A stretch of 64,000 bases of DNA from Pseudomonas neuropathica (GCF_015461835.1 NZ_JACOPX010000007.1:62001-126000), one strand, 5' to 3'. Shown: positions 36,633 through 46,079, numbered from the stretch's first letter. The notes: a model not told the origin generated them from the sequence alone. Program-made: numbers and translations.

Positions 36633-36905
36633 AAAACCCTCGGTTCTTGTTATTAATGGCGAGTCCTGAAGGGGGCTTGGCAGCTGTGGATCGGTTCAGG
36701 CTCGCCGCAAGCGGATCACGCCGCTTGAGTTGAAGTGTAGTGTCATATTCGCGACGTAAAGGCCTGTTTTTAAAATATTTCCCGCTGCGGGGAATATCCG
36801 TTATATCCGATGGTGCTTAGCCGCTGAGGGGTAAAAACGAAACATCAGGCAATAAAAAACCCCGCATTGTGTGCGGGGCTTTTGCTTTTGCAGCCTGTTC
36901 GGCTC
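36633..36905. other. Intergenic region with a terminator
   Basis: No gene is seen. The part near 36720-36830 is rather AT-rich and probably holds the promoter of the hypothetical gene at 36150-36632. A minus-strand terminator fills 36854-36883. Confidence 0.6.
36854..36883 (-). terminator. Intrinsic terminator of the 74-residue gene
   Basis: On the minus strand, CCCCGCA and its inverse form a seven-bp stem (36860-36866 with 36872-36878), followed by TTTTTTATT. It lies about 25 bases after the stop of the gene at 36906-37130. Confidence 0.85.
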
Positions 36906-37130
36906 TCAGGCAACCAGTGCCTGACGGGTACGATCGATCACGGCCTGCAGCGGTTCAGCGCTGGAGTACTGATCGGGGTACAGACGCTCGCTGTGGCGGG
37001 CGATACCGTGTTCGTTGACCAGTGTGAAGCTGAAGCAGCCTTTGCGAGCGGCCATGATCAGGCAGTTCATTGGTGCAAAAGCATTGGTTAGGGTGCGAAT
37101 GGCATCCTGAGTATGGATTTGAGTAGACAT
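36906..37130 (-). CDS. Small conserved hypothetical, DUF1652-like
   Basis: A 74-residue protein. The arrangement TLTNAFAPMNCLIMAARKGCFSFTLVNEHGI (about 14-44), then RHSERLYPDQYSSAEPLQAVIDRTRQAL, recalls the DUF1652 proteins common in pseudomonads. These have an FxPxxC start, a short beta sheet and a helical end, and no known function. AGGAAC lies upstream of ATG 37130. It has its own terminator and is monocistronic. Confidence 0.7.
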   Translation of the reverse strand: MSTQIHTQDAIRTLTNAFAPMNCLIMAARKGCFSFTLVNEHGIARHSERLYPDQYSSAEPLQAVIDRTRQALVA

Positions 37131-38092
37131 AGTTATTAGGTGTTCCTACAAATGACACGGATAAGAACCGTGCAACGTTAAAACGTTCCAGTAACGTCGA
37201 CCACCATTGGTCGAACGAAGAACCCGACTGGAACAAAGCAGCCAGTTTGAAGCGCTGTTAAGTTGGCGCGCTTGGGCTGGCAGGTAGGTACTTAGGAGGG
37301 CAGGCAGCACAACGAGGGCAAAGGTTCTGGGCCCGGGGTGAAGATCCTGATCAATTTGCAGGTTGGTTCGGTCAGAGTAAGTGTTCTTCGCAACACCCTT
37401 CACGTCATTGGAAGGCTGTGTTGTCGCAAGATTTACCTGGAAACCATCGAGGGGTCGTTCCCGCTTTTTTCGGTAGGGCTTCTTGGTAGAAGGCTGACCG
37501 TGGGGATGTGTTCGACCGGAATTGACTTTCAGCTTGGTACTAACGCCGCGGATACTAACGGATCGAAACGGGTAAAGCAAACTTCGAGTAGAAAAACATT
37601 GCAGAGGCCGATTGAGTCTGCTTTGGGGGGCGCAGAATTGCCCGCATTTGGCGCAGCGATTGACCGTCGGTCGGTGAAGATTTGTTCATCAAACCGCGTG
37701 CCAGGCCGGTTTATCCCCAGACTGGTTAGCAAAACGACCCGAAAAAGCGCATCGATATAACCGGGTAACAGGTACTTGTGCACATTAGTTGCGCAAGCTG
37801 TAACGGCACTGTCATACCAATCCTGACTCCACTGGCTGCCTGCATCGAAAGTTTAAGTCAATGAAAAACATCGCTTTTTTTTGTTGGTGAAAAAATCGTC
37901 AGTTTGACTGCGAGCCCCATTCCATAAGGCTTTGCGACGGTTGGAGGGCGGTTGTCCACTGAGTTATCCACAGCTTCTGTGGATTGTCCCGAGCGCTTGC
38001 TCTAGGACGGGCGTGCCGGGTTGTTTTTCGACTTTACCTGTAAGAAAAAGAGAGTAGAGTGGCGCGCCTTCCGATTCGTCCCACAGTGCTTT
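37131..38092. other. Gene-poor stretch of about 960 bases
   Basis: Reading frames of 100-144 codons occur on both strands (37146-37580 minus, 37338-37760 plus), but they overlap each other, lack ribosome sites and have no family resemblance. Visible structure: the inverted repeat TCGACCA-CCAT-TGGTCGA (37197-37214), the doubled AACGTT near 37175-37188, and a DnaA-type box TTATCCACA (37964-37972) within the inverted repeat ATCCACAG-CTT-CTGTGGAT. The last part should hold the promoter of the gene at 38093. The rest is unexplained. Confidence 0.6.
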
Positions 38093-38416
38093 ATGAAGTT
38101 TCGCTCAGTATCAGACTCTGTTACCTCACAACCTTCTCCTGTTACCCCGCCCAAGCGATTTTCTGTTCGCGTCGCAGAATGGCTGCTCGACAGCCCGCGC
38201 CTGAGCGACAGTCATAATGCCAAGCACATCGCAGGGCGCCTGCTCAAACAACCGGCGCGTGAAGGCGTGGTCGCTGCGCAAAGCCGTCTCGGTCAGTTGA
38301 TGTGCCGTGAGTGCGGTAACGCTCGGGATCGTCGCATCGGTCAGGATCTGCTGCGTCAGGCCGCTCGTGCCGGTGACCGTCGTGCGCAACAGGAACTCGG
38401 TCTGCTCGAAGACTGA
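38093..38416 (+). CDS. Small Sel1-repeat-like protein
   Basis: A 107-residue protein beginning MKFRSVSDSVTSQPSPVTPP. The first part is polar and the second is helical. AQSRLGQLMCRECGNARDRRIGQDLLRQAARAGDRRAQQELGLLED shows one Sel1-type repeat (LG...A...A..GD..AQ..LG). Sel1 proteins are alpha-solenoid adaptors. One repeat alone is too short to fold as a solenoid, so the role is uncertain. It ends 61 bases before rmuC. Confidence 0.72.
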   Translation: MKFRSVSDSVTSQPSPVTPPKRFSVRVAEWLLDSPRLSDSHNAKHIAGRLLKQPAREGVVAAQSRLGQLMCRECGNARDRRIGQDLLRQAARAGDRRAQQELGLLED

Positions 38417-38477
38417 GCTGTCCAAGACCTGACACCTTGGTTAACCTTCAAGCTTTATAAGATCGGCGGGAGTGGCT

Positions 38478-39956
38478 ATGGCTATGGACTTGACCAGCGT
38501 ATTGCTGGGGCTTGCAGGGGCGGGATTGCCACTGCTGGCGCTGGCCTGGCAACTGCAACGCCGGGCGAGTAACGGCCAGGCCGAGGTCGCCTTGCTCGAA
38601 GAGCGGCTGAGCATGGCGCAACTTGCGCAGGACGGACTCAACGCGCAGCTCGACGCCAGTCGTGATGAAGTCGCCGATCTCGGCCAGGCCAACGCCGCCA
38701 AGCAAGCTGACCTGGCGGCGCTGCGCCGTGAAGTCGAGTTGCTGCAGATTGAGCGTGATGACGCCCGCGATGCCTCCCACGCCTGGAACCTCGAACGCGC
38801 GAACAAGGAAGCTGAGCTGCGCCGTCTCGACGCACAAGCCGCTTCACTGAACGCCGAACTGCGCGAGCAACAGGAAAGCCACCAGCAACGCCTCAACGAC
38901 CTGCAAGGCTCGCGCGATGAACTGCGTGCGCAGTTTGCCGAACTGGCCGGGAAGATCTTCGATGAGCGCGAGCAGCGCTTTGCCGAGACCAGTCAGCAGC
39001 GGCTCGGGCAGTTGCTTGATCCGCTCAAGGAGCGCATCCAGTCCTTCGAAAAACGGGTGGAAGAAAGTTATCAGGCCGAGGCCCGCGAGCGCTTCTCGCT
39101 GGCCAAGGAACTGGAACGCTTGCAGGCGCTCAATCTGCGCCTGAGCGACGAAGCCACCAACCTCACCCGCGCCCTCAAAGGCCAGAAAACCCAAGGCAAC
39201 TGGGGCGAGCTGATTCTTGAGCGTGTGCTCGAACACGCCGGTCTGGAGAAGGGCCGCGAGTATCAGACCCAAGTTAACCTCAAAGGCCCGGATGGCGAGC
39301 GCTTCCAGCCTGACGTGATCATTTACCTGCCGGGCGACAAGCAAGTGGTGGTGGACTCCAAGGTGAGTCTCACCGCCTATCAGCAGTACGTGGCTGCCGA
39401 CGACGACACCCTCGGGCAGATCGCGATCAAGCAGCATGTATTGTCGTTGCGCAATCACGTCAAAGGCCTGGCCGGCAAGGATTACAAACGTCTTGAAGGC
39501 CTGCACAGCCTCGATTTCGTTTTGCTGTTCGTGCCGATCGAGGCCGCATTTTCGGCAGCCTTGCAGGCTGAGCCAGCGCTGTTTCAGGAAGCCTTCGACC
39601 GCAACATCGTGATCGTCAGCCCGACCACCTTGCTGGCGACGTTGCGCGTGATCGACAGTCTGTGGAAGCAGGAGCGCCAGAGCCAGAACGCCCGGGAAAT
39701 CGCCGAGCGCGCCGGGTGGCTGTACGACAAGTTCGTGCTGTTCATTCAGGATCTGGATGAGGTCGGCAATCGCCTGCAGCAGTTGGACAAAGCCTACAGC
39801 TCCGCGCGCAACAAGCTGACAGAAGGACGCGGTAATCTGGTCAGTCGCAGTGAGCAGCTGAAATTGCTCGGCGCCCGGGCGAGCAAGAGCTTGCCGGCGG
39901 ATTTGCTGGAGCGGGCGATGACCGATGTCGATGGTCTCGTCGAACTCCCCGAGTGA
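38478..39956 (+). CDS. rmuC: DNA recombination protein RmuC
   Basis: A 492-residue protein with an N-terminal hydrophobic anchor (about 5-25), a long coiled coil (about 30-200, rich in E, L, A, R and Q) and a C-terminal nuclease-like RmuC domain. The domain shows ALKGQKTQGNWGELILERVLEHAGLEKGREYQTQ (about 235-268) and KQVVVDSKVSLTAYQQYV. RmuC limits inversions at short inverted repeats and is linked to phage and plasmid DNA restriction. ATG 38478 follows GGGAG by five bases. GTG 38472 and ATG 38484 are alternatives. Confidence 0.94.
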   Translation: MAMDLTSVLLGLAGAGLPLLALAWQLQRRASNGQAEVALLEERLSMAQLAQDGLNAQLDASRDEVADLGQANAAKQADLAALRREVELLQIERDDARDASHAWNLERANKEAELRRLDAQAASLNAELREQQESHQQRLNDLQGSRDELRAQFAELAGKIFDEREQRFAETSQQRLGQLLDPLKERIQSFEKRVEESYQAEARERFSLAKELERLQALNLRLSDEATNLTRALKGQKTQGNWGELILERVLEHAGLEKGREYQTQVNLKGPDGERFQPDVIIYLPGDKQVVVDSKVSLTAYQQYVAADDDTLGQIAIKQHVLSLRNHVKGLAGKDYKRLEGLHSLDFVLLFVPIEAAFSAALQAEPALFQEAFDRNIVIVSPTTLLATLRVIDSLWKQERQSQNAREIAERAGWLYDKFVLFIQDLDEVGNRLQQLDKAYSSARNKLTEGRGNLVSRSEQLKLLGARASKSLPADLLERAMTDVDGLVELPE

Positions 39957-39983
39957 CGCAAAAGCTTCGTCGGATCGCCGCCC

Positions 39984-40046
39984 GGAGCAAGCTCGCTCCC
40001 ACAGGAATCACCTAAACCTTGTGGGAGCGAGCTTGCTCGCGAAGGC
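39984..40046. repeat. REP pair (BIME) after rmuC
   Basis: CGGAGCAAGCTCGCTCCCAC (39983-40002) and GTGGGAGCGAGCTTGCTCGC with GAAG (40021-40044) are inverted copies. The left copy is shortened. It lies between convergent genes. Confidence 0.88.
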
Positions 40047-40063
40047 GTCAGCACGGTCAACAC

Positions 40064-43000
40064 CTACAGCGGCAAATACCGACTCAACAACGCCCGCAAC
40101 GCCGCCGGTTTCACCGGTTTCGGCAGATAATCCAGCCCCGCTGCATGCACCTGCGCAACCATCTCCGGTCGCCCGTCAGCACTGATCACCACGCCTGGCA
40201 CCGGCTCGCCCAGGCGGGTGCGCAACCACGCCATCAGCTCAGTGCCGGTGTCGCCGTGATCGAGGTGATAGTCGACCAGCGCCAGTTGCGGCCGCACGCC
40301 TTCACTCAGCAGCGCCGCACATTCCTCACGATTGCGCGCGGTCCACACCTGACAGCCCCAACGGCTCAACAGGCTGTTCATGCCGATCAGAATGCTGTCT
40401 TCATTGTCGATGCACAGCACCTGTGCGCCGCTCAACAACTTGCCATTCAATTCGACGGCAGCGCTGGCTGGCACGGCTTGTGAGCGAGCCAACGGCACGC
40501 TGACACTGAACACACTGCCGCGTCCCGGCCACGAACGCACTCGCAAGGTGTGGCCGAGCACCCGGCACAAACCATCGGCAATTGCCAAACCCAGGCCCAG
40601 GCCTTTTTCGGCACGGGTCTGATGACTGTCGAGGCGTTTGAATTCTTCGAAAATCACTTGCTGTTTATCTTCCGGAATCCCCGGCCCGCGATCCCAAACC
40701 TCCAGGCACAGCTCGCCGCCACGTCGACGCACACCGAGCAACACCGGACCCTTGGCATAACGGAAGGCGTTGGTGAGGAAGTTCTGCAAAATCCTGCGCA
40801 ACAATTTGATGTCGCTGTCGATACGCAAATGACTGCCGCGCACACGGAAGGTCAGGCCTTGTTCCTGCGCCAGTGCCTTGAACTCGGCACCGAGAGTGTC
40901 GAACAGCTCATTGACCGCAAACGGCTTGCGATCGGGGTTGATCTTGCCGTTTTCCAGTCGGGAAATATCCAACAGATCGCTGATCAGATCCTCGGCCGAG
41001 CGCAACGAACTGTCGAGGTGCTGCACCAGTTTCTGCGCCTCGCTGCTCAAACCGTCGTCCTGATGGGAGAGGGCGGCGGAGAACAGCCGGGCGGCGTTCA
41101 GCGGTTGCATCAAGTCGTGACTGACCGCTGCAAGGAAACGGGTTTTCGACTGGTTGGCGGCTTCGGCGGTGCCCTTCGCCTCGGTCAGCGCGACGTTGAG
41201 TTGCGACAGTTCCTGAGTGCGTTCGCTGACCCGTTGTTCCAGCCCTTCATTGGCTTCGGTCAGTGCCTGCTCGGCTTCGCGGAACGCGGTGATGTCGGTG
41301 AAACTCATGACGAAACCGCCCCCCGGCATCGGGTTGCCGATCAGCTCGATCACCCGGCCGTTGGGGAACAGCCGTTCAGAGGTGTGCGCGCGGCCCTGAC
41401 GCATCCAGTGCAAGCGGCGGGCAACGTGGACTTCCGCTTCGCCGGGGCCGCACAAGCCGCGCTCGGCGTTGTAGCGAATGATGTCGGCAATCGGCCGGCC
41501 GACGCTGATCAGACCATCCGGGTAATTGAACAACTCCAGATAGCGCCGGTTCCAGGCCACCAGTTTCAGTGACTGGTCGACCACGCTGATGCCTTGGGTG
41601 ATGTTCTCGATCGCACCCTGCAGCAAGGCACGGTTGAACTGCAGCACCTCGGAGGCTTCGTCGGCGATGCGGACGACGTCCTCCAACTGCATTTCCCGAC
41701 CTTCGATGGCGGCTTTTACTACAGCACGCGTCGAAGAAGCGCCGAGCACACCGGCCAACAACCGCTCGGTATGGGCGATCCATTCGCCGTCGGCATTCTG
41801 GTTGGGGTTGAAGCCTTTGCCTTGGCGATAGGCGAAGCGAATGAAGCTCTGGCGCGCACGTTCCTCACCGACAAAACGCGCGGCCAATTGCAGCAAGTCG
41901 TCGATTTGCACCGCCAGCATCGAGCGTGCGCTCGGCCGCGCACTGATCTCCTGACCGATGAAACGTCCGGCCTGCCAGTGTTCCGATACGCGGGTACGCG
42001 ACAGCACCGAAACCCAGGCGAACAGGGTGAAGTTGCCGGCCAGCGACAGCACTACGCCTTGGGTCAGCGGGCTAATCGGCAGATTCAGCGGATTGCTGTG
42101 CAACCATGCCAGCCCTGGAAAACTGCTTAACGACCAGCCGAGGCTGTGCGCGGCGATCGGCAGGATCAAGGTGTAGAACCACAGGAAAGTACCGGCGGCC
42201 AAACCGGCGAAAACGCCGCGACGGTTGGCCTGTTTCCAGTACAGCGCACCGAGCATGGCGGGCGCCAATTGGGTCACGGCAGCGAACGCGATCTGGCCGA
42301 TGGTCGCCAGGCTTGCGGTCGAGCCGAGCAAGCGATAGCTGACGTAGGCCAGCAATAGAATCACGACGATGCTGACGCGGCGTACCGAGAGCATCCATTG
42401 GCGGAACACTTCGAACGGGCGCTCGGCGTTATTGCGCCGCAGCAGCCATGGCAACAGCATGTCGTTGGAGACCATGGTCGACAACGCCACACTGGCGACA
42501 ATCACCATGCCGGTCGCCGCCGACGCGCCACCGATAAACGCCAGCATCGCCAGCGCCGGATGGGCCTGCGCCAATGGCAGGCTGATCACGAAGGAGTCGG
42601 GCAGCACATCGCGTGGCAACAGCATCTGACCAGCGAGTGCGATCGGCACGACAAACAGCGCGGCCAAAGCCAGATAGGCCGGAAACACCCATTTGGCCAG
42701 GCGCAGATCCTGCGGGTCGATGTTCTCAACCACCGTGACGTGGAACTGCCGGGGCAGGCAGATGATCGCCATCATCGCCACACCGGTCTGGACCACCATC
42801 GACGGCCAGTTGATGGTTTCTTTCCAGTATTCCTCGAGACGCGGGGCGAGCATGGCCTGGTTGAACAGATCATCGAAACCGTCATACAGGCCATAAGTGA
42901 CGAAGGCGCCGACGGCGAGAAAGGCGAACAGTTTGACCAGCGATTCGAAAGCAATCGCCAGCACCATGCCACGGTGGTGTTCGGTGGCATCGAGGTTGCG

Positions 43001-43534
43001 CGTGCCGAAGACAATGGTGAACAGCGCCAGCACCAGCGACACGATCAGCGCGGTGTCCTGGGCGCGGGTGCCCATGGCGTCAGCACCGGCGCCGATCAGC
43101 AGGTTCACGCCGAGGACGATGCCTTTGAGTTGCAGGGCGATATAGGGGAGAACGCCGACCAGGCAGATCAGCGCCACGACCACCGCCAGCGATTGCGATT
43201 TGCCGTAGCGCGCGGCGATAAAGTCAGCGATGGAGGTGATGTTCTCCTGTTTGCTGATCATCACCATTTTCTGCAGAACCCACGGCGCGCCGACCAGCAG
43301 CAGGATCGGCCCGAGGTAAATCGGCAGGAATGACCACAATTGCTCGGCGGCTTGACCGACAGCGCCGAAGAACGTCCAGCTGGTGCAATAAACCGCCAGC
43401 GAGAGGCTGTACACCCAGGCACGCATGCGCGGCGGCAACGGCGCGCTGCGGCGGTCGCCGTAGAAGGCGATGGCGAACATGATGGCCATATAGGCCAGGG
43501 CGACGGCGGCGATCAGCCCGGTGGACAGCGACAT
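40064..43534 (-). CDS. Hybrid sensor kinase with a sodium/solute symporter module
   Basis: A 1156-residue protein starting at ATG 43534 behind CAGGAG. Residues 1 to about 500 form a sodium:solute-symporter-like domain with about 13 helices. A PAS-like domain at about 640-760 (GISVVDQSLKLVAWNRRYLELF) and a coiled coil follow. The histidine kinase has AAVSHDLMQPLNAARLF (phospho-His about 807), NAFRYAKG and GLGLGLAIADG for ATP binding. A receiver ends it (DNEDS about 1040, LVDYHLDHGDTG with Asp about 1085). It resembles CbrA- and NahK-like kinases. The signal and output partner are not evident, and no response regulator lies next to it. Confidence 0.93.
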   Translation of the reverse strand: MSLSTGLIAAVALAYMAIMFAIAFYGDRRSAPLPPRMRAWVYSLSLAVYCTSWTFFGAVGQAAEQLWSFLPIYLGPILLLVGAPWVLQKMVMISKQENITSIADFIAARYGKSQSLAVVVALICLVGVLPYIALQLKGIVLGVNLLIGAGADAMGTRAQDTALIVSLVLALFTIVFGTRNLDATEHHRGMVLAIAFESLVKLFAFLAVGAFVTYGLYDGFDDLFNQAMLAPRLEEYWKETINWPSMVVQTGVAMMAIICLPRQFHVTVVENIDPQDLRLAKWVFPAYLALAALFVVPIALAGQMLLPRDVLPDSFVISLPLAQAHPALAMLAFIGGASAATGMVIVASVALSTMVSNDMLLPWLLRRNNAERPFEVFRQWMLSVRRVSIVVILLLAYVSYRLLGSTASLATIGQIAFAAVTQLAPAMLGALYWKQANRRGVFAGLAAGTFLWFYTLILPIAAHSLGWSLSSFPGLAWLHSNPLNLPISPLTQGVVLSLAGNFTLFAWVSVLSRTRVSEHWQAGRFIGQEISARPSARSMLAVQIDDLLQLAARFVGEERARQSFIRFAYRQGKGFNPNQNADGEWIAHTERLLAGVLGASSTRAVVKAAIEGREMQLEDVVRIADEASEVLQFNRALLQGAIENITQGISVVDQSLKLVAWNRRYLELFNYPDGLISVGRPIADIIRYNAERGLCGPGEAEVHVARRLHWMRQGRAHTSERLFPNGRVIELIGNPMPGGGFVMSFTDITAFREAEQALTEANEGLEQRVSERTQELSQLNVALTEAKGTAEAANQSKTRFLAAVSHDLMQPLNAARLFSAALSHQDDGLSSEAQKLVQHLDSSLRSAEDLISDLLDISRLENGKINPDRKPFAVNELFDTLGAEFKALAQEQGLTFRVRGSHLRIDSDIKLLRRILQNFLTNAFRYAKGPVLLGVRRRGGELCLEVWDRGPGIPEDKQQVIFEEFKRLDSHQTRAEKGLGLGLAIADGLCRVLGHTLRVRSWPGRGSVFSVSVPLARSQAVPASAAVELNGKLLSGAQVLCIDNEDSILIGMNSLLSRWGCQVWTARNREECAALLSEGVRPQLALVDYHLDHGDTGTELMAWLRTRLGEPVPGVVISADGRPEMVAQVHAAGLDYLPKPVKPAALRALLSRYLPL

Positions 43535-43691
43535 GCAACACTCCTGACAAAAGACTCCCCGGCACTCCTGCCCGGGCGGACAGTCTCGCATGCGCGGGGC
43601 GGTTAGTCAGTGTCGACCAAGGTCGTGGCGTGGTGGGGTGTCGCAGGTTTGAATGGAGGCGTTGTGCGTTGACATTACCAGGCATCGAACC

Positions 43692-43781
43692 CTGTAGGAG
43701 CTGTCGAGTGAAACGAGGCTGCGATCTTTTGATTTTTCAAAATCAAGATCAAAAGATCGCAGCGTGCCGCAGCTTCTACAT
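43692..43781. repeat. REP-like palindrome, GATCTTTTGAT family
   Basis: CTGTAGGAGCTGTCGAGTGA, then GGCTGCGATCTTTTGATTTT, a short centre and AAGATCAAAAGATCGCAGCG, closing GCAGCTTCTACAT. It is an extended inverted repeat related to 34555-34642. Confidence 0.88.
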
Positions 43782-43792
43782 GAATATCGGCG

Positions 43793-44335
43793 TCAGTCCT
43801 GACGCAGCGCAATATCGATCAGCCGATGCAGTTCATCCACCTCCAGCGCTGCCGCCGAGAACAGAATCCGGAACACCACCGGCGCAACCACCAGATTGAT
43901 CAGCCGATCAACACTCGGCGCCATTTTATCCGGATGCCGCTCGATGATCGTCTGCAACTGCGCACCAATGATCGTCACGCAATACCCCGGCGTAGCACTG
44001 GCCTGCACGTCGCGCATCATGTTGCGCCCAGGCTCCGAACTCATCTCGTCGAGATATTGCTCGGCCCACGCACGGATATCGCTGCGCAGGCTGCCGGTCT
44101 GCGCCGGCTCGCTGTAGGGGCGCATGCGGGCGAGGGCGACGTCGGCCAACAATGCCGACAGATCACCCCAGCGCCGGTAAATCGTCGACGGTGTAACGCC
44201 TGCACGTGCGGCGATCTGAGGGACGGTCACGCTCGAGCGCTCCTGTTCTTGCAGGAGCGCACGGACTGCCGAATGAATTGCATCTTGCACCCGGGCACTG
44301 CGGCCGCCGGGGCGTAAACCTTCTTTAATAGCCAT
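43793..44335 (-). CDS. TetR family transcriptional regulator
   Basis: A 180-residue regulator. The N-terminal helix-turn-helix is VTVPQIAARAGVTPSTIYRRWGDLSALLADVALARM (about 36-71), and the C-terminal part is a ligand-binding helical domain with SAAALEVDELHRLIDIA at the end. It starts at ATG 44335, divergent from an MFS gene. A longer reading to 44374 adds a Cys-rich leader without a start signal. The perfect inverted repeat in the shared gap (44382-44424) is the natural candidate for its operator. Confidence 0.92.
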   Translation of the reverse strand: MAIKEGLRPGGRSARVQDAIHSAVRALLQEQERSSVTVPQIAARAGVTPSTIYRRWGDLSALLADVALARMRPYSEPAQTGSLRSDIRAWAEQYLDEMSSEPGRNMMRDVQASATPGYCVTIIGAQLQTIIERHPDKMAPSVDRLINLVVAPVVFRILFSAAALEVDELHRLIDIALRQD

Positions 44336-44381
44336 GGGGCAGACCTTAACACAAAGAATTTGCTTTAAGCGCAAGGCAGTA

Positions 44382-44424
44382 GCACACTCCGCAAAAGCAA
44401 AAAATTAGCTTTTGCGGAGTGTGC
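44382..44424. promoter_or_regulatory. Perfect 17-bp inverted repeat between tetR and the MFS gene
   Basis: GCACACTCCGCAAAAGC (44382-44398) and its exact inverse (44408-44424) flank the nine bases AAAAAATTA. The right arm contains the GGAG ribosome site of the MFS gene and ends two bases before its ATG. As DNA it can be a TetR operator. As RNA it would hide the ribosome site in a stable hairpin. Confidence 0.75.
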
Positions 44425-44426
44425 CC

Positions 44427-45614
44427 ATGACCAGCCTTGCTTCCAATCGATCCAGCCTGTGGTTTCTGGCGATGACTTTACTGAGTTTTCTCGCCGCCTC
44501 CACGGCGCCAACGCCGCTGTATCACTTGTATCAGGATCAACTGCACTTTTCGGCTGCGGTGCTGACGCTGATCTTCGGCGTCTATGCGCTCAGTCTGTTG
44601 GCGGCGCTATTAACTGTCGGCTCGCTCTCCGATCACCTGGGACGCAAACCGGTGATCTTCACCGCCGTGTTGCTCAACGCGTTGGCGATGCTGCTGTTTA
44701 TCTACGCCGACAGCGTGGCGTGGCTGATCAGCGCGCGTGTTCTGCAAGGATTTGCTACCGGCATGGCCACCGCTGTTTTAAGCGCGACCCTGCTCGACAC
44801 GGATCGTCAGCAGGGGCCGTTGATCAACAGTGTGGCGCCGTTGCTCGGCATGGCCTTGGGCGGCATGGGTTGCGGTTTACTGGCGGAGTTTGCGCCGGCA
44901 CCGTTGCAACTGACCTACTGGCTGCTGCTCGCGCTGTTTGTGTTGCAGGGCCTTTATGTCTGGCGCTTACCGGAAAGCGTCACTCCGCAAGCCGGGGCGT
45001 GGGCCTCGTTGCGGCCGACCTTGCACGTGCCGATTCAAGCGCGAGCCACTTTGTGGCGAGTGTTGCCGCTGAACACGGCAACCTGGGCGCTCGGTGGCTT
45101 TTATGCATCGCTGGCACCGTCATTGGTGCGCACCGCCACTGGCTCGGACTCGAACCTGATCGGCGGCGCCACCGTTGCGGCCCTGACGGTGACTGGTGCG
45201 CTGATGATTTTCACGATGCGCAATCGTCCTGCCGTCCGGGCCTTGCAGTTGGGTGCGAGCCTGCTGCCGATGGGGCTGGTATTGATTCTGCTGGGTGTGC
45301 ACAGCGCCAGTCTGTCGCTGTTTTTCCTCGGCACGCTGGTGGCCGGTTGCGGCTTTGGTACGGGATTTCTCGGCGCCGTGCGCAGTCTGGTGCCGCTGGC
45401 TTTGCCCCATGAACGGGCGGGGTTGATGGCGGCGTATTACGTGGTCAGTTATCTGGCGTTCTGCCTGCCGGCATTGCTCGCCGGGCACTTGTCGCGTAGC
45501 TACGGCTTGCTGGCGACCACTGATGGCTATGGGGCGGTGTTGATTGTGCTGGCCATGGGCGCGCTGTTGCTCAGCCTGCGTCCAGCGGCAGCCAAAGTCT
45601 GTCGCGTTCCATAA
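44427..45614 (+). CDS. MFS transporter, divergent from tetR
   Basis: A 395-residue twelve-helix major facilitator. Its loop LTVGSLSDHLGRKPVIFTAVLLNAL (about 60-84) has the G-x-L-S-D-x-x-G-R-K motif of drug-efflux MFS proteins, and the second half has ARVLQGFATGMATA. Together with the adjacent tetR it looks like an inducible efflux unit, with an unknown substrate. ATG 44427 is chosen because GGAG lies nine bases upstream, inside the inverted repeat. A GTG at 44412 is inside that repeat. Confidence 0.9.
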   Translation: MTSLASNRSSLWFLAMTLLSFLAASTAPTPLYHLYQDQLHFSAAVLTLIFGVYALSLLAALLTVGSLSDHLGRKPVIFTAVLLNALAMLLFIYADSVAWLISARVLQGFATGMATAVLSATLLDTDRQQGPLINSVAPLLGMALGGMGCGLLAEFAPAPLQLTYWLLLALFVLQGLYVWRLPESVTPQAGAWASLRPTLHVPIQARATLWRVLPLNTATWALGGFYASLAPSLVRTATGSDSNLIGGATVAALTVTGALMIFTMRNRPAVRALQLGASLLPMGLVLILLGVHSASLSLFFLGTLVAGCGFGTGFLGAVRSLVPLALPHERAGLMAAYYVVSYLAFCLPALLAGHLSRSYGLLATTDGYGAVLIVLAMGALLLSLRPAAAKVCRVP

Positions 45615-45665
45615 ACGGCGCGCTTTCGGTTAGCCTTGCCCAGCCTTCTTCTCACGGATCGACCC

Positions 45666-45977
45666 ATGAAGATTATCCGCAGCAAGACCTTCACTGCCGA
45701 GCGCGCCTGGGGCGCGCTGGACATCGCCAACATGAACGGCATCACTACGCGCCTGCACTGGACGGATCAGCCGTACAAATGGCACATCAACGACGGCGAG
45801 GAAGTGTTCGTGGTGCTCGACGGCCAAGTGCTGATGCGTTACCGCGAACTGGGTGAAGAAAAACAGGTGCAGCTTGATGTCGGTGACATCTTCTATGCGA
45901 GTGTCGGCACCGAGCACGTCGCCCATCCGCAAGGCGCAGCGCGGATTCTGGTGATCGAGAGCGAAGGCAGCGTCTGA
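45666..45977 (+). CDS. Single-domain cupin protein
   Basis: A 103-residue cupin. WHINDGEEVFVVLDGQVLMRY (about 38-58) holds the first cupin motif, with Trp-His where two His are usual. GDIFYASVGTEHVAHPQGAARILVIESEG (about 73-101) is the second motif with its His. With this variation, metal binding is likely but not certain. Small cupins of this kind serve as isomerases, dioxygenases or sensors. No assignment is possible. It starts at ATG 45666, about 50 bases after the MFS gene. Confidence 0.85.
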   Translation: MKIIRSKTFTAERAWGALDIANMNGITTRLHWTDQPYKWHINDGEEVFVVLDGQVLMRYRELGEEKQVQLDVGDIFYASVGTEHVAHPQGAARILVIESEGSV

Positions 45978-46079
45978 CGGCTTATTGGTAAAACAGATAA
46001 CAGTTAGAGAAATTACCCGTTATATAGATATTCGATTCGGTTCTACCATGGACTCAACCTCACCAGAGGAGAGGACTCC

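Noticed and set aside
37338..37760. Frames of 140 and 144 codons on opposite strands (the other at 37146-37580)
   Set aside because: They overlap each other, lack ribosome sites and resemble nothing known. Kept as an unexplained intergenic stretch.
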